Shown here: positions 8,330-16,087 of the stretch, piece after piece
How positions within the stretch are numbered: position 1 is the stretch's first letter
Layout: each line of letters opens with the position of its first letter
NCBI GenBank assembly: GCA_958427355.1
Contig: CAUACA010000002.1
Location: 1 to 64,000, forward strand
Origin: an uncultured Collinsella sp.
GTDB taxonomy: Bacteria > Actinomycetota > Coriobacteriia > Coriobacteriales > Coriobacteriaceae
DNA: 64,000 bases
Direction: 5' to 3'
Notes under the pieces: generated by a model
What the model saw: the letters and a program-made list of their open reading frames with translations, nothing else
Told to the model about the DNA's origin: nothing
Databases searched by the model: none
Program-made: the position numbers and the translations under genes

Positions 8330-10867
8330 GTGTCTGATCAACAGCAAGAAAACGAAATAACGACGACGCAGGCCGCTCCCGCTGCACCGGTTGCGTCGGA
8401 CCAGGTCGCGGCGCCCGCGCAAACCTCGGCTCCTGAGACGCCTACGCCTGCAACGGCTGAGAAGGCCGTGCCTGCAACTGGTGAGGAGGCTGCTCCGGCA
8501 AAGCCCAAGCGCACGCGCCGCGCGGCCAAGCCTGCCGCTGACGGCGAGGAGGTCACCAAGCCCAAGCGCCGTACCGCGCGCACGACGCGCGCCAAGCGCA
8601 CCGTTGCAGCTGACTCCTCGGCGCCGATTTCCGATGAGGTCGCGCAGGCACGTGCGTTGGCGCAGATTAGCGAGGCTCAGGTGGTGCGCGCCCGCCGTCG
8701 TGCTGCTGAGCGCGAGGCCGCGGCTCTGACCGAGTTTGCAGCCCCGTCTGTGCCCGAGACGTCTGCCGCCGACCAGCCGACCGAGAAGCCGGTACCGCGC
8801 ACGCGCCGTCGCACGGCTGCTAAGGCCGAGCAGGTTGCCGATCAGGTAACCCCCGAGCTCGCTGAGGCTTCGGTCCGTTCCGCGGCAGGGGAGGGCACAT
8901 CGCCTGTTGAGCCCGCTGCGCCTGCCGAGGCCAGCGAAGTTCCCGTTGTCGATCCGGCTTTGCGCCCGCACCGTCGCGGTCGCAAGCCCAAGGCTTTCGT
9001 CGAGGCCGAGAAGGCCGCAGCCGCAGCCGCCGCCGCTCGGGATGCTGCGGCGACCGCCGAGCCTGCAACCGCTGCCGACGCGCCCGTCCAGGATGCTACG
9101 ACTTCCGAGGCCGTTTCTGCTGATGTCGAGCCCGCCGACGTCCGCCCTGGTCGCAGCCATCGTACTGCTGCTAAGCGCACGTCCAAGGCCAAGGCTGCCA
9201 AGAAGGGTGCGTCCGAGGATTCCGCCGAGACGACCGCCGATGCATCGACTGATGCCGCCGAGCCCCAGGACGTCGAACAGTCTGCGTCCGAGAAGCCCAA
9301 GCGCGGTCGCAAGAAGTCCGCTAAGGCCAAGGCCGCCGAGCAGCATGCCGAGGCCGAGCCGCAGGGCGATTCCAATGCCGAGGCCAGCGATGATGCTTCG
9401 GCTAACGAAGACGCCGCCGCAGCCGATGGCGCCGCGTCCGCTGAGGCCGATGACAACGCTCGCCCCAACCGTCGCCAGCACAAGCGCAACGAGGAGCGCA
9501 ACGAGCGCAAGGACGAGCGCAACAACGACCGCCGCAACCGCCAGCGCGATCGCAAGCAGCGCAACAAGGAGCGTAATGCCGCTCCCACCGAGCCCACGCT
9601 TTCGCGCGAGGAGCTCGCGGCCATGAAGGTCGCCGAGCTGCGCGAGAAGGCCAAGGAGTTCGAGATTGAGACGACCGGCAAGAAGAAAGCCGAGCTCGTC
9701 GAGGAGATCTACGTCACCGCCGCGAAGGCCGAGGGCTTCCGCGACATCAAGGGCATCCTGCAGATTCGTCCGGACAGCTCCGGTATCATCCATGCCCATG
9801 GCTACATGAAGTCCAACGACGACGCCTTCGTGCCCGCCTACCTCATCCGCTCCGCGCGTCTGCGCACGGGCGACGTCATCGAGGGCTCGCTTCGTCCTTC
9901 GCGCGGCGGCGACAAGCGCGCCGGCCTCGCCAAAATCACGACCGTCAACGGTCTAGACCCCGAGCAGATTCGCAACCGCCCCAAGTTCGGTGACCTCACC
10001 CCGGTCTATCCCAACGAGCCGCTGCGCATGGAGCATGGCAAGGACTCCATTACCGGTCGCGCCATCGACATCGTGTCGCCGATCGGCAAGGGTCAGCGTG
10101 GCTTGATCGTGTCCCCGCCCAAGGCCGGCAAGACCACAATCCTCAAGAAGATCTGCCAGTCTATCTCGATTAACAACCCCGAGGTGCACCTCATCTGCCT
10201 GCTCGTCGACGAGCGCCCCGAAGAGGTTACCGATATGCAGCGTTCCATCAAGGGCGAGGTTGTGGCGTCGACCTTCGATATGCCCGCCGACAACCACACT
10301 CGTGTGGCAGAGCTCGTCATCGAGCGCGCAAAACGCATCGTGGAGCTGGGCGGCGATGTTGTGGTGGTGCTCGACTCCATCACGCGTCTTGCCCGCGCCT
10401 ACAACTTGGCGGCGCCCGCCTCGGGTCGCATCCTTTCGGGCGGCGTCGATTCGGCGGCCCTGTATCCGCCCAAGCGCTTCCTGGGCGCAGCCCGTAATAT
10501 CGAGAACGGTGGCTCGCTCACTATCCTGGCCTCTGCCCTCATCGACACCGGTTCCAAGATGGACGAGGTCATCTTTGAGGAGTTCAAGGGCACCGGCAAC
10601 ATGGAGCTTAAGCTCGACCGCGACCTGGCCGATCGCCGCATCTTCCCGGCTATCGACCCCGTTGCCTCCGGTACGCGTAACGAGGACCTGTTGGTCGACG
10701 AGCAGATGCGTCCGTTTGTCTTTGGCCTGCGTCGCATTCTTGCCGGCATGAACAACACCGAGCGCGCGGCCGCATCATTTATCAAGGGTCTAAAGGGCAC
10801 CAACACCAACCAGGAGTTCCTGGTGCGTTCGGCCAAAAAGCACAGCGACTACGAGCAGACGTTCTAG
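8330..10867 (+). CDS. rho: Transcription termination factor Rho with long disordered N-terminal extension
   Basis: Hexameric RNA helicase that ends transcription, 845 aa compared with about 420 in E. coli. Residues 1 to about 420 are low-complexity Ala/Glu/Lys/Arg with basic patches (KPKRRTARTTRAKR, RNRQRDRKQRNKERN). From about 424 the normal protein begins: Rho N-terminal helical domain (LSREELAAMKVAELREKAK), cold-shock-type RNA-binding domain (GILQIRPDSSGIIHA), Walker A PPKAGKTT near 600 and Walker B VVVVLDSITRLARAYN near 680. GTG start. Actinobacterial Rho proteins often carry such an insert, which adds RNA affinity. Ends at an intrinsic terminator. Confidence 0.95.
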   Translation: MSDQQQENEITTTQAAPAAPVASDQVAAPAQTSAPETPTPATAEKAVPATGEEAAPAKPKRTRRAAKPAADGEEVTKPKRRTARTTRAKRTVAADSSAPISDEVAQARALAQISEAQVVRARRRAAEREAAALTEFAAPSVPETSAADQPTEKPVPRTRRRTAAKAEQVADQVTPELAEASVRSAAGEGTSPVEPAAPAEASEVPVVDPALRPHRRGRKPKAFVEAEKAAAAAAAARDAAATAEPATAADAPVQDATTSEAVSADVEPADVRPGRSHRTAAKRTSKAKAAKKGASEDSAETTADASTDAAEPQDVEQSASEKPKRGRKKSAKAKAAEQHAEAEPQGDSNAEASDDASANEDAAAADGAASAEADDNARPNRRQHKRNEERNERKDERNNDRRNRQRDRKQRNKERNAAPTEPTLSREELAAMKVAELREKAKEFEIETTGKKKAELVEEIYVTAAKAEGFRDIKGILQIRPDSSGIIHAHGYMKSNDDAFVPAYLIRSARLRTGDVIEGSLRPSRGGDKRAGLAKITTVNGLDPEQIRNRPKFGDLTPVYPNEPLRMEHGKDSITGRAIDIVSPIGKGQRGLIVSPPKAGKTTILKKICQSISINNPEVHLICLLVDERPEEVTDMQRSIKGEVVASTFDMPADNHTRVAELVIERAKRIVELGGDVVVVLDSITRLARAYNLAAPASGRILSGGVDSAALYPPKRFLGAARNIENGGSLTILASALIDTGSKMDEVIFEEFKGTGNMELKLDRDLADRRIFPAIDPVASGTRNEDLLVDEQMRPFVFGLRRILAGMNNTERAAASFIKGLKGTNTNQEFLVRSAKKHSDYEQTF

Positions 10868-10904
10868 GTTGTCATCCACACGCAGCGTTAATCATCAATG
10901 CGAT

Positions 10905-10936
10905 AAAGGGTCGGGGCTTTGAGCCTCGGCCCTTTT
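10905..10936 (+). terminator. Intrinsic terminator after rho
   Basis: AAAGGGTCGGGGC, small loop, GCCTCGGCCCTTTT. Imperfect stem ending in a T run. Confidence 0.8.
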
Positions 10937-11015
10937 CTATATCGCCGCTTCGCACTTATTTTTGACCATAAGACTGGCAAGCAGCAGGTTTCCCGTTTCA
11001 ATCCGACATCGTCGC

Positions 11016-11044
11016 TTGCAATCGACAGGGCGGTTTCGCATAAT
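11016..11044 (+). promoter_or_regulatory. Candidate sigma-70-type promoter
   Basis: TTGCAA, exactly 17 nt, CATAAT; upstream of the gene at 11181. Confidence 0.6.
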
Positions 11045-11072
11045 AGCTTTTAAGCTTCGCGACGGAAAACGC

Positions 11073-11123
11073 AGATGAAACGAACCATATACCGTTGCTT
11101 TGGGGCATAGCCCCGCTTCATCT
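11073..11123 (+). promoter_or_regulatory. Structured 5' leader hairpin
   Basis: AGATGAA (11073-11079) pairs with TTCATCT (11117-11123); the inside holds a second hairpin GGGGC-ATA-GCCCC at 11102-11114. It lies in the 5' UTR between the candidate promoter and the start at 11181. No known riboswitch class was recognised. Confidence 0.45.
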
Positions 11124-11180
11124 TCTCTCGCGCAGCCAACTGAATGATGCGATTTGGGTGCTGGAAGATGGGGAGAGCTC

Positions 11181-12581
11181 ATGGCTTCTTCTGATGCAAC
11201 ACAACGAGCAGTCCTTGCCGGACTTTCGTGCGGGATCGGCCTTGCCGCTCCCGTGGTTATGTATGCCGCGACGCTGCCGTTTTCGTCGGTGAACGAGACA
11301 GTCGTGGCAGGTGCGGTTCCCTTCGCCGTGGGCGCGGTGGCGGGCGTGGGTATCTATGCCGCCTCGCTGGGTATCTCCGAGTACCGTGCGCAGCGTGAAG
11401 AGCGTCTGTTCCAGCCCGATGCCATGGGCGGTGCCGCCAATCTCAATCAGCATCAAAGCGAGTTCAAGACCGCCTCGATTCCAGCTCAGCAGCAGGATGT
11501 GACTCCTTACGCTGCGGCTTCTGCTTCTCAGGCTCAGGCGGAGCAGTCTACCTCGGCATTCCTTTCCGGCCTGACTGGTGCGTTCCAGCGCCGTCATGCC
11601 GATGATGGTGTCCCTACCATCGCTCGAGCCGCAGATGCTATGGACGAGGCCGAGGCTTGGTCCATGATCGACAGTATGCTCGACGACGATTCGCCGGTGA
11701 GCTGCGACCCTGCACACTCGCGCGACGTCTATCAAGTCGCCATCGACGAGCTCACCAACGGCGGGCAGACCGGCTCCTTCAATCGCGACGACATCGCCGC
11801 CGCGGCACGCGCCGTGTCTGGCTCCCAGGCCGCCCCTGCGGGCAGCACGGCGGCTTTCGTGGCACTCGTCGCCAACGCGGCAGCCAATAACGCCTACAGC
11901 GCTACCTCGGCGGACGCGAACGCTTCTGCCGACAATTCGTACGTTGATGAAGCCATGACTGCGGACGAGGAGGCCGTTGCCGCCCGCCGTGCCGCCGAAA
12001 GCTCGCTGTGGGGCGCTCCTGCCCAGCAGCAGGCGGCTGAGGCTGCGCCGTACAATGCAAACCTCGCCAGCATGCCTATCATCTCCGGTGCCGCGGACAT
12101 CGATCTCGATGACCTCGATGAGCCTGCGGCCATCACCGCATCGATTGATGTCCAAGATCGCATCGACACCGGCGACCTTCCGGACGCCTCGCTCGAGGTT
12201 GATGTTCCCATGGCCGATTACTCGGGCCACGAGGACATGTGGGCCGCCGCCACCGCGATTCTGGATGAGATTGACGAGTCTGCTCCTGTTACGGCCCCCG
12301 CTCCCGTCGCTGCCCCTCAGCCTGCTGCCCCCGCCTATGTCGGCCGTCACAGCGCTGTGTTCCCCGAGGATACTGCCCGTATCTCGCGCGAGAGCATCGA
12401 GCGGGCCGAGGCTATTGCCGCCGGCATTATGGAAAACCGTCGTCACGAGCGCGTCAATCAGATCCTCGAGGAAGAGATCGAGCGCCTGCAGTCCTCTACC
12501 GCCAAGCGTACGGGCCGTGCTTATCTGAGCGTTATCGAGGGCGGTACCGCCAGCTTCGCGCCGCTCCGCGCGGAGGCATAA
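11181..12581 (+). CDS. Membrane-anchored protein with long acidic, Ala-rich cytoplasmic tail, unknown function
   Basis: 466 aa. Two hydrophobic segments near the start (AVLAGLSCGIGLAAPVVMYA and, after about ten residues, AVPFAVGAVAGVGIYAASLG) suggest a hairpin membrane anchor, followed by about 400 residues rich in Ala, Asp, Glu and Ser with low complexity, and a more ordered basic/acidic helical end (RRHERVNQILEEEIERL) closing with YLSVIEGG. ATG 11181 has GGGGAGA ahead; the open frame extends nine codons further. No family recognised. Eight bases before the VanZ-like gene, so probably co-transcribed with it. Confidence 0.7.
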   Translation: MASSDATQRAVLAGLSCGIGLAAPVVMYAATLPFSSVNETVVAGAVPFAVGAVAGVGIYAASLGISEYRAQREERLFQPDAMGGAANLNQHQSEFKTASIPAQQQDVTPYAAASASQAQAEQSTSAFLSGLTGAFQRRHADDGVPTIARAADAMDEAEAWSMIDSMLDDDSPVSCDPAHSRDVYQVAIDELTNGGQTGSFNRDDIAAAARAVSGSQAAPAGSTAAFVALVANAAANNAYSATSADANASADNSYVDEAMTADEEAVAARRAAESSLWGAPAQQQAAEAAPYNANLASMPIISGAADIDLDDLDEPAAITASIDVQDRIDTGDLPDASLEVDVPMADYSGHEDMWAAATAILDEIDESAPVTAPAPVAAPQPAAPAYVGRHSAVFPEDTARISRESIERAEAIAAGIMENRRHERVNQILEEEIERLQSSTAKRTGRAYLSVIEGGTASFAPLRAEA

Positions 12582-12588
12582 CTTCTGC

Positions 12589-13038
12589 ATGGTTAAGATC
12601 AATCGAAAATGGGCGGTCGTGACCTGCCTGATGGCGCTCTTGATCTGGGGCAATTCGCTGGTTCCCGGCTCGGGGTCGGGCTCGCTGAGCCTAACGGTCA
12701 TGGAAGCTATCCGCGGTTTCCTGCACGGCGTGGGACTTCCATATGAATGGGTGACCAACTTTGTTGTTCGCAAGTGCGCGCATTTTACCGAGTATATGGT
12801 GCTCGGCATCTTGGCAACGCACGCCTTTGATTTTGAGGGCCGGCGCACCTTTGACGTGCTGCTGCCCACGGCGGTGTTCCTGCTGCTGATTCCCTCGATT
12901 GACGAGACGATTCAGCTCTTTGTGCCGGGACGCGCCGGCATGATCACCGATGTGATGATCGACTGCTGTGGAGCGGCAACGGGCGTTGTGCTCCGATATC
13001 TCTTACGGTCGCTTATATGTGCCAAAAAGGCCGCCTAG
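12589..13038 (+). CDS. VanZ-like membrane protein
   Basis: 149 aa with four hydrophobic segments. The VanZ signature is clear: RKCAHFTEYMVLG and, later, DETIQLFVPGRAGMITDVMID. VanZ of enterococci gives low-level teicoplanin resistance by an unknown mechanism; most VanZ-like proteins, as here, stand outside any van cluster and their role is not known. The last codons and the TAG stop lie inside the terminator stem that follows, so coding and termination signals overlap. Confidence 0.85.
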   Translation: MVKINRKWAVVTCLMALLIWGNSLVPGSGSGSLSLTVMEAIRGFLHGVGLPYEWVTNFVVRKCAHFTEYMVLGILATHAFDFEGRRTFDVLLPTAVFLLLIPSIDETIQLFVPGRAGMITDVMIDCCGAATGVVLRYLLRSLICAKKAA

Positions 13039-13069
13039 GACGTATGCTTGGTGCTAGGCGGCCTTTTTT
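13024..13069 (+). terminator. Intrinsic terminator overlapping the VanZ stop codon
   Basis: AAAAAGGCCGCCTAG pairs with CTAGGCGGCCTTTTT around a 15-nt loop; T-tail follows. The TAG in the left arm is the stop codon of the gene ending at 13038. Confidence 0.9.
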
Positions 13070-13151
13070 ATTAGAGGGCTTATATAGGGCGTGGTGGCGT
13101 CGTTCCGTAGGTTGGATTTGCCGGGCGCGCCATGCCCTGTGGGTGCGTCTG

Positions 13152-14042
13152 TTACTGAAGCGCCTGCGCGCCCAGGGCCAGGCAGCCCATGATGCCCTGC
13201 TTGCCCTCAAGGCTGTTGTTGACAATATAGGTATCGATGTCGTTGACCTCGGGCGTGACGATATAACCGTTGAGCATTTCGGCGCACTTCTTGCGCGCGA
13301 GCGGCACGATGGGGGTGTGGTCGGCCACGCCGCCACCGATGATGATCTTTTGCGGCGCGTAGCACAGCGTGTAGGTCATGAGCGCCTGTGCCAGATAGCC
13401 TGCGAGCAGGTCCATGGCCTCCGGGTCATCGGCCATGTCTCCGGCGCTCTTGCCATCCCAGCGCTTTTTAACGCCGGGGCCGGCGATGAGACCCTCGAGG
13501 CAATTGTCGTGGAAGGGGCAGGCGCTATGCTCGCCGATGGTGTCGCGCGGGTCGCGCGTGACCAGGATGTGGCCAGCCTCGGGGTGCATCATGCCGTGCA
13601 CGAGCTGGCCGCCCGAGAGCACGCCGGCGCCCACGCCGGTACCGATGGTCAGGTAGACCACGTCCGTGAGGCCCTGGGCGCAACCAAAGGTGACCTCGCC
13701 CAGGCAGGCGACGTTGACGTCGGTATCGTAGCCGCAGGGGATATTGAGTTCGTTTTGGATAGTGCCCAGCAGATCAAAGTAGCGCCATGCCGTTTTGGGC
13801 GTCTCCAGGATCTTGCCGTATTGGGGCGAGGCGGGGTTGACTGCGGTAGGGCCAAAGGCGCCAATGCCCAGCGCGGCGATGCCCTTGTCGGCAAACCATG
13901 CGTTGACGGCCTCGACGGTTTCCTGCGGAGTCGTGGTCGCGATCTGCTCGCGCTCCAGGACCGTACCGTCTGCATAGCCCGTGGCGCAGACCATCTTGGT
14001 GCCGCCGGCCTCGAGCGCTCCGATAAGCTGCTGTTCTGCCAT
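13152..14042 (-). CDS. ROK-family fructokinase
   Basis: ATP-dependent sugar kinase of 296 aa, most like the zinc-containing fructokinases (fructose to fructose-6-phosphate). The ATP-binding start is GALEAGGTKMVCA, the sugar-binding region has GAFGPTAVNP and the catalytic Asp region GYDTDVNVA, the ROK core is TIGTGVGAGVLSGG, and the His/Cys zinc motif is in HPEAGHIL and CPFHDNCLEGL. Start ATG at 14042 after GAGAGGA. No transporter or sugar operon beside it, so substrate is inferred from sequence alone. Confidence 0.88.
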   Translation of the reverse strand: MAEQQLIGALEAGGTKMVCATGYADGTVLEREQIATTTPQETVEAVNAWFADKGIAALGIGAFGPTAVNPASPQYGKILETPKTAWRYFDLLGTIQNELNIPCGYDTDVNVACLGEVTFGCAQGLTDVVYLTIGTGVGAGVLSGGQLVHGMMHPEAGHILVTRDPRDTIGEHSACPFHDNCLEGLIAGPGVKKRWDGKSAGDMADDPEAMDLLAGYLAQALMTYTLCYAPQKIIIGGGVADHTPIVPLARKKCAEMLNGYIVTPEVNDIDTYIVNNSLEGKQGIMGCLALGAQALQ

Positions 14043-14115
14043 AGTATTCCTCTCTCTGGGACGAGTTGCTCCGTGACTAAAGTATAGAGCTCTAAACCAT
14101 TTAAGAAAGCGCTAT

Positions 14116-14157
14116 AAAAAGAAGCCTCGCAACGCGGCGGGCGGTGCGGGGCTTCTT
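14116..14157 (-). terminator. Intrinsic terminator after the aminotransferase
   Basis: On the minus strand a stem AGAAGCCCCGCA / TGCGAGGCTTCT with one mismatch and a GC-rich loop is followed by TTTTTAT. Lies just past the stop of the gene at 14184. Confidence 0.75.
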
Positions 14158-14183
14158 TGGTTGCTTTAGTTGTCGGGCCGTCC

Positions 14184-15365
14184 TTACCCGCGCGGCTTGA
14201 TTTTATCACGTAGCGACTTGAGGTTCTCCAGCGCCGCGTTGAGCGTCTCGTCACGCTTGGCAAAGTGGAAACGAATCAGATGGTTGACGGGCTCGCGGAA
14301 GAAGCTCGAGCCGGGCACTGCGCCCACACCCACTTTAGACGCGAGGTCTTCACAGAACTCGAGGTCGCTGTCATAGCCAAACTCAGAGATGTCCATCATG
14401 ACGTAGTAGGCGCCCTGCGGCACGTTGTGCGTGAGGCCGATGCTGTCGAGTCCCTGACAGAACAGGTCGCGCTTGGCGGTGTAGAGGTCGAGGACCTCCC
14501 GGTAATAGCTATCGTCGAAATTGAGGGCGGTAACGACGGCCTCTTGCAGGGGAGCGGCGGCGCCTACGGTGAGGAAGTCGTGGACCTTTTTGATGCGCTC
14601 GGTGATTTCGGCAGGGGCGATAGTGTAGCCCAGACGCCAGCCGGTGATGGAGTAGGTCTTGGACAGCGAGCTGCAGCTGATGGTTCGCTCGAACATGCCG
14701 GGCAGCGTGGCCATATAGACGTGCTCGTGGGGCGCGTAGACGATGTGCTCGTAGACCTCGTCGGTGATGCAGTAGGTGTCGTACTTTTTGCAGAGGTCGG
14801 CGATAAAGGTGAGCTCATCGCGTGTAAAGACCTTGCCGCAGGGGTTGGAAGGGTTGCACAGGACGATGGCCTTGGGGTCGTTGTCGCGGAAGGCCGCCTC
14901 GAGTGTCTCGCGGTCAAAGTCGAATGTGGGCGGGTTGAGCGGCACGTAGATGGGCTCGGCACCCGAAAGGATCGTGTCGGCGCCGTAGTTCTCGTAGAAC
15001 GGCGAGAAGATGACGACCTTATCGCCGGGGTTCGTGACCGTCATCATGGCGGCCATCATGGCCTCGGTGGAGCCGCAGGTGACTACGATATTCTCGTTGG
15101 GGTTCACCGGCATGCCCATAAAGTGCTCCTGTTTGGCGGCAAGCGCCTCGCGCATGGCCTGGGAGCCCCAGGTGATGGAGTACTGGTGATAGAGCGGCTT
15201 GGGATCGGCGGCGATGGTGCTGAGGCTATCGAGCAGCTGCGCCGGGGGATCGAAGTCAGGGAAGCCCTGCGAGAGATTGACAGCGCCGTACTTATTGGAG
15301 ATGCGTGTCATGCGGCGGATGACCGAATCGGTAAATCTTGCCGTGCGGTTGGAGAGTTCTTTCAT
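14184..15365 (-). CDS. PLP-dependent class I/II aminotransferase (aspartate or aromatic type)
   Basis: Fold-type I aminotransferase of 393 aa. Visible: NLSQGFPDFDPP substrate-arm motif, VTCGSTEAMMAA phosphate-binding start, NPSNPCGKVFT, the DEVYEHIVY aspartate that pairs with PLP nitrogen, the Schiff-base Lys in SSLSKTYSITGWRLGY, and the C-terminal Arg in LIRFHFA that binds the substrate carboxylate. Closest in appearance to the aspartate/kynurenine/N-succinyl-diaminopimelate group; exact substrate cannot be set. ATG at 15365 with GAAAGGA. Single gene with its own terminator. Confidence 0.88.
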   Translation of the reverse strand: MKELSNRTARFTDSVIRRMTRISNKYGAVNLSQGFPDFDPPAQLLDSLSTIAADPKPLYHQYSITWGSQAMREALAAKQEHFMGMPVNPNENIVVTCGSTEAMMAAMMTVTNPGDKVVIFSPFYENYGADTILSGAEPIYVPLNPPTFDFDRETLEAAFRDNDPKAIVLCNPSNPCGKVFTRDELTFIADLCKKYDTYCITDEVYEHIVYAPHEHVYMATLPGMFERTISCSSLSKTYSITGWRLGYTIAPAEITERIKKVHDFLTVGAAAPLQEAVVTALNFDDSYYREVLDLYTAKRDLFCQGLDSIGLTHNVPQGAYYVMMDISEFGYDSDLEFCEDLASKVGVGAVPGSSFFREPVNHLIRFHFAKRDETLNAALENLKSLRDKIKPRG

Positions 15366-15475
15366 GACGGTCCTTTCGAGGATTTGCAGTGGGGCAAGTT
15401 TACTCCTATGAAACCGGTGGGATTTGCTCGAAATGGTCTCGAAAAACTCTTTTCAAAATTCTTGAAAATTGGGGC

Positions 15476-15504
15476 TTGCATCGCGTGGCGTTCCTTGCAA
15501 TAAT
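15476..15504 (+). promoter_or_regulatory. Candidate promoter of the tRNA cluster
   Basis: TTGCAT, 17 nt, AATAAT, ending 26 nt before the first tRNA. Suits a stable-RNA promoter. Confidence 0.5.
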
Positions 15505-15530
15505 AGTCGAGCGCGAAGCGCACAGGACAC

Positions 15531-15608
15531 GGTGGGTGTAGCTCAGTTGGCTAGAGCGACGGGTTGTGGTCCCGTAGGTCGAGGGTTCGAGTCCCTTTAC
15601 CCACCCCA
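15531..15608 (+). tRNA. tRNA-His (GTG anticodon)
   Basis: Acceptor GTGGGTG pairs with TACCCAC, the encoded G at 15531 can be the extra G-1, D-arm CTCAGTTGGCTAGAGC, anticodon loop TTGTGGT, T-loop TTCGAGT, discriminator C73 and encoded CCA. G-1:C73 is the tRNA-His identity mark. Confidence 0.95.
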
Positions 15609-15630
15609 GTTCTTGCTTCGTGTTGATATC

Positions 15631-15706
15631 GGGTCGTTAGCTCAGTTGGTAGAGCAGGGGACTCTTAATCCCAAGGTCCAGGGTTCGACCCCCTGACGGC
15701 CCACCA
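15631..15706 (+). tRNA. tRNA-Lys (CTT anticodon), copy 1
   Basis: 76 nt including CCA. Acceptor GGGTCGT/ACGGCCC, D-arm GCTCAGTTGGTAGAGC, anticodon CTT in loop ACTCTTAAT, T-loop TTCGACC, discriminator A. Confidence 0.95.
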
Positions 15707-15721
15707 CACGATATCTCCTCT

Positions 15722-15748
15722 AAAGTCCGCCACAACGGACTTTAGCTT
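15722..15748 (+). terminator. Hairpin between the two tRNA-Lys genes
   Basis: AAAGTCCG-CCACAA-CGGACTTT followed by AGCTTT. Terminator-like or a processing signal. Confidence 0.5.
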
Positions 15749-15749
15749 T

Positions 15750-15822
15750 GGGTCGTTAGCTCAGTTGGTAGAGCAGGGGACTCTTAATCCCAAGGTCCAG
15801 GGTTCGACCCCCTGACGGCCCA
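15750..15822 (+). tRNA. tRNA-Lys (CTT anticodon), copy 2, CCA not encoded
   Basis: The 73-nt body is identical to copy 1 through the discriminator base, but the next three bases are CCC instead of CCA, so the CCA end must be added after transcription. Its 3' end is the start of an 87-bp repeat that recurs at 15990. Confidence 0.93.
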
Positions 15823-15898
15823 CCCAAAGATTGTTAAAGCGACTGGCTCAGGCTGGTCGCTTTTTTGTTGACCTCGCATGGGGTCGAACCCGAAAGGG
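15812..15898 (+). repeat. 87-bp direct repeat, copy 1 (tRNA-Lys 3' end plus terminator)
   Basis: Matches 15990-16076 with a single T/C difference. Begins in the tRNA-Lys T-arm/acceptor and includes a terminator hairpin (AAAGCGAC...GTCGCTTTTTT at 15836-15866). Confidence 0.9.
15836..15866 (+). terminator. Intrinsic terminator of the tRNA cluster
   Basis: AAAGCGAC / GTCGCTTT stem with inner GGCTCAGGC part and T6 tail. Confidence 0.8.
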
Positions 15899-15989
15899 TG
15901 CGGAGCTGAGGAAACGCGTAAGCGTTTGTCAGCGCAGCGCGCAAGGCGCCTTGGCGCCGCAGCGGCCGCCTGCGCAGCAGGCTGACCCT

Positions 15990-16076
15990 CTGACGGCCCA
16001 CCCAAAGATCGTTAAAGCGACTGGCTCAGGCTGGTCGCTTTTTTGTTGACCTCGCATGGGGTCGAACCCGAAAGGG
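15990..16076 (+). repeat. 87-bp direct repeat, copy 2 (tRNA-Lys 3' fragment plus terminator)
   Basis: Second copy carries the last part of a tRNA-Lys gene with no tRNA body before it, then the same terminator (16014-16044). Looks like an attachment-site type duplication or a recombination scar. Between the copies lies 91 bp of GC-rich sequence with small palindromes and no gene. Confidence 0.85.
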
Positions 16077-16087
16077 CACAGCCGCTT

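Noticed and set aside
8180..9799. Long open frame antisense to rho (539 codons)
   Set aside because: Low-complexity Gly/Leu/Arg composition produced by the repetitive GC-rich rho coding strand; no ribosome site or family.
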